Assembly (NCBI GenBank): GCA_027257055.1
Contig: JAPVLO010000961.1
Span: 1-64,000, forward strand
DNA length: 64,000 nt
From: Cephalopachus bancanus
Lineage: Eukaryota > Chordata > Mammalia > Primates > Tarsiidae
Direction: 5' to 3'
Shown piece after piece: positions 60,854-64,000 of this stretch. Position 1 is the stretch's first letter, and every line of letters starts with the position of its first letter. Below the pieces are notes generated by a model. That model did not search any database, was not told where the DNA came from, and was given only the letters and a program-made list of their open reading frames with translations. The translations under genes and the position numbers were made by a program.

Positions 60854-62689
60854 CACTCACGAAAACCCATAGTATGCATAAATCTGAATGTGGACAAAAA
60901 GATATAAGACTATATACTAGAAATGAATAGCATATATCACAAGATGCAAGAATAGCAGTCTAAAAATACATTCCTGATTTTTTTCACATTTAGCCTACTC
61001 TAACAGAAGACTTTCAGAATTTGGGGGTTAATAGTAAAACAGTTTTTTCCCCCAATTATACCAGGTCATATCCCCCAAAATAAAGAAATGCTTAATGGAA
61101 AAAAAATTGACTGCCTTTAATTCTACTGATAATGACAATAAACGACAGAGAAAGCAATTTTTATTTTAAATCTCACTGAAATAAATCGGAGTATACAAGC
61201 ATATTAAAAGGCTATTATCTTGAGAACAACTCTGGCTTACTAGAATAAATTTTATTTTCTATTTTATTGGAATAAATTGCAAATGTGTAAGGGTTTTTTG
61301 TAGTAAAAAAATTCTTAAAGGAAAACAAATTGGAAACACCAAAGAACTCATTTTTAAAAGAAATAAAGAATAGATATACCACATTATGTTTAGATTTAAA
61401 TTATGCTGATGTACACCTTGAACCTTTGGGTGAGAAATGAGACTGAGAAACAGTGTTTAAGAAAGATTATAATGAAAATACTTGACTAAAGATGATTTGA
61501 GCACTAAGTCCTTAATACAGTATAAGACTTACAAATAGCAATAATTCATAAAGCTTATTGTCAGAGTCTCATAGAAAAATGTAAAAGCTTGATAGATAAT
61601 AACAGTATTACTGGAATGAAAGAATTATGGATATGCTACAAATTGTCAAAAAAAAATTCCCAACCTTAAAGAAAAACCGGTAAGGCACAGCAATTGGATT
61701 TTATGTGTCTTATGTGTGTACAAAGAATTTCAGTGAAATTTTTAATAAAATAGAAACATATATAATGTAGCTCTTCAAGAGTAGATGTGAAATAGGGTTT
61801 ACATAGTAACTATGTAAAATTTGCTTGCTTGTATAAAATACATAATTTTTAAAATATCACAATTTAATACATAAAAATGTTAGTCCTGGTTATTGTTGGA
61901 TTCGTATACCTCTCTTCTAATATTTCATGAATTCTATGAAGTGAGCATGTATAACTTTTATAGTATGAAAGATATTTTAAAAGAACCATAACACAATAAG
62001 AAGCAATGTCTATTTCTATTTGATTTCTGCCACTAAATCTCAATACTTGCTCCATTCATGCAATTCATTAAGTCTGACAACAAATGGGCAAAAACACTTC
62101 CTGCCTTTCCTCCATATAGTATATAATTAACTTTTAATCTATGGGATGACTCTATTTAGTCTAATCTTAAAACACCACCTAAAATACAAACTTATTTTTC
62201 CATAAATGTAGAAAAAGTTTAAACAAAGCCTACCTCTTGCCACACAAAGAGCACAAAAATTATAGTGTTGAGAATTATATTAGTGCTAAGCATCATATAG
62301 CAATAAACCAGGGTGTTCTCAAGGTGTTGACCATTTAATGTGCACGTTATGCCTGGTAAGGGGGTAGTAACAAGAACGAGGTAACAAGACCCAAGTTTAT
62401 TCCAGATTGATTTCACCCACCACTTCCTAACTGTCTTCTAGACATTTCAACCAAAATGGCTCAAAGTACCCCTACTTCAATTTTTCCCAAACTGAGAATC
62501 CTCTTCTGTTTTCTTATTTTCCAAATCTAGTCATTACATTTCATTAATTCTGTGTCCCTAGTTTATCCCCTAAACTCATCCCCCCCTTTCACTGAACAGC
62601 TTCTTACTACTTCCTTGCCTCTGGTCTCTCCTACCTCCCCAATCCATTCTCCAGTCTGTGGACAGCTATTATTCTAAAACACACATTTA
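60854..62689. other. Unassigned AT-rich sequence
   Basis: No exon, RNA gene or named repeat recognised. Frames at 61,864-62,055 (-) and 62,219-62,416 (-) have no known motif and no convincing splice context. Confidence 0.5.
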
Positions 62690-62840
62690 ATCAATGCCAC
62701 ACCCTCAATTAAAATCTTCAAAGACGCTCACACCTTCCAAAGTCAAAGTCCATCCATCCCCCTTAGCATAGTAGCACTCCCTACACTCAACAGTTCAACC
62801 TCCTTCACAGTCTCAATTCCCATCACCTCCTCCCACAAAG
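62690..62840 (+). mobile_element. L2 LINE fragment
   Basis: aattaaaatcttcaaagacg, aagtcaaagtccatccatcc, ccttagcatagtagcactcc and ccttcacagtctcaattccc follow the L2 3' region. Confidence 0.6.
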
Positions 62841-63074
62841 AATGATTAACATACACTTTTACCTAAATATTGATTATAAATATTAATTAAGCACTACTGG
62901 GCACTTGTTCCAAGCAGTGGGGATCAGCAGGAGCCAGGCAAAGAGGCCCTTTTGAAACTTGTGGGGACTTTTCCCCTTCAATCCTTGGCCCTTGGGTATT
63001 CTCAGGCCTAAACTTATTTCCCAACTTCTAAGACCATAAAATCTCAACAATCTTGCAAAGAGTGAAAATCACAT

Positions 63075-63270
63075 CATCTGGCGAGTCTTTACCAATGCCA
63101 TGGGATTAATTAATTATTCCTTCTTTTGTAGTATTAATCACATTCCATTATATTATTATTTACTTTCATTTTATTCCCATTTAAAGAATAAGACCCCCTT
63201 AAGAGCAGGAATTGGTTTAACTCTTTGGAGACCCATTTTGTATTTCCAAAATGAATGAATATTAACGAAT
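63075..63270 (+). mobile_element. L2 LINE 3' end fragment
   Basis: gtagtattaatcacattcca, aagagcaggaattggtttaa and aatgaatgaatattaacgaa fit the last 200 bp of L2. Probably the same insertion as the piece at 62,690, separated by diverged sequence. Confidence 0.5.
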
Positions 63271-63743
63271 GCTTAGACTTTACCTTCCATTTAAACAAAA
63301 ATCTGTGATTTATTTACTCATAACAAGATTAATTATTGTGAAGTGTATAGAAAAACGACTTAGACATTTTGATATCTGGAGACTTTTCATATTTAAACCT
63401 AATTATTTTTTTAAAGGTAGAGAATACAGAGGACATAATATAGAAAGAGGGAATGCATACTTCTTAGTGCTTACGATTTTCTTTATCTGTGTTTTGATTC
63501 AATTGAAGAGAAATTTTACTTGGTAAATAAAACAAATTTTGGTGGTGGCTGTGCACAGAATGCACAATTGAAGTTGCAGGCACTGCATGTTTAATTATGC
63601 AAATATTTAGTTATCTGCCTTAAAACATTTATGGTTGTAACTCTCTGAGTTATTTATATTCTCATGAGATAGAAAAATCTCTGAGGATGTAGCAAAGTGT
63701 CGAGGAATAACTTAATGGTACTGGGAGCATCCAAGAGCTATGA

Positions 63744-64000
<257 letters not shown>

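Overview
The window looks like nuclear DNA of a primate, most likely a strepsirrhine (lemur, loris or galago group). Evidence: full-length 7SL-derived dimeric Alus occur throughout on both strands, and many share a distinctive 5' end (cggtggctcagcctgtaat, two bases shorter than the usual Alu) and a body reading gagcccgcgggttcgagacc. L1, L2, MIR, MaLR LTR, mariner, Tigger and hAT relics fill most of the rest. The species call is an inference.

Region 1 (1-25,701) is a head-to-tail macrosatellite of about 4.2 kb per unit, cut by the window start. Units 1-3 and the first 1.6 kb of unit 4 are nearly identical. From about 14,276 to 18,955 the repeat is still recognisable but riddled with small deletions and lengthened homopolymers, which looks like bad assembly consensus. 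Units 6 and 7 (19,746-25,701) are a shorter, older-looking variant. Each unit is a composite: a (CA)n tract, an old L1 piece on +, a very CpG-rich island with a 24-bp GC minisatellite and an Alu-like tail, an L1 3' end on -, an Alu piece on -, and about 1 kb I cannot assign.

Region 2 (25,702-44,478) holds a nearly full-length but broken L1 on the - strand (about 26,455-33,515) with two Alus inserted in it. It also holds one strongly diverged single copy of the macrosatellite unit (34,350-37,017), which keeps about 0.8 kb of L1 that the array has lost, and a run of Alus and old transposons.

Region 3 (44,479-57,680) carries seven exons on the - strand of a cardiac-type ryanodine receptor gene (RYR2 or an RYR2 copy). 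They cover the end of the N-terminal solenoid, SPRY1 and the first RYR repeat. All seven are in frame with usable splice sites, yet the protein has about 18 changes at positions I recall as conserved in RYR2, many of them also shared by RYR1 and RYR3. This suggests a duplicated, relaxed copy rather than the working heart channel gene. The macrosatellite lies 3' of the last visible exon, either in a large intron or beyond the end of a truncated duplicate. No following exon was found.

Region 4 (57,681-64,000) is upstream intron or flank with a mariner relic, Alus, an LTR nested in a hAT element, and L2 pieces. No complete protein-coding gene, rRNA, tRNA or CRISPR array is supported in the window.
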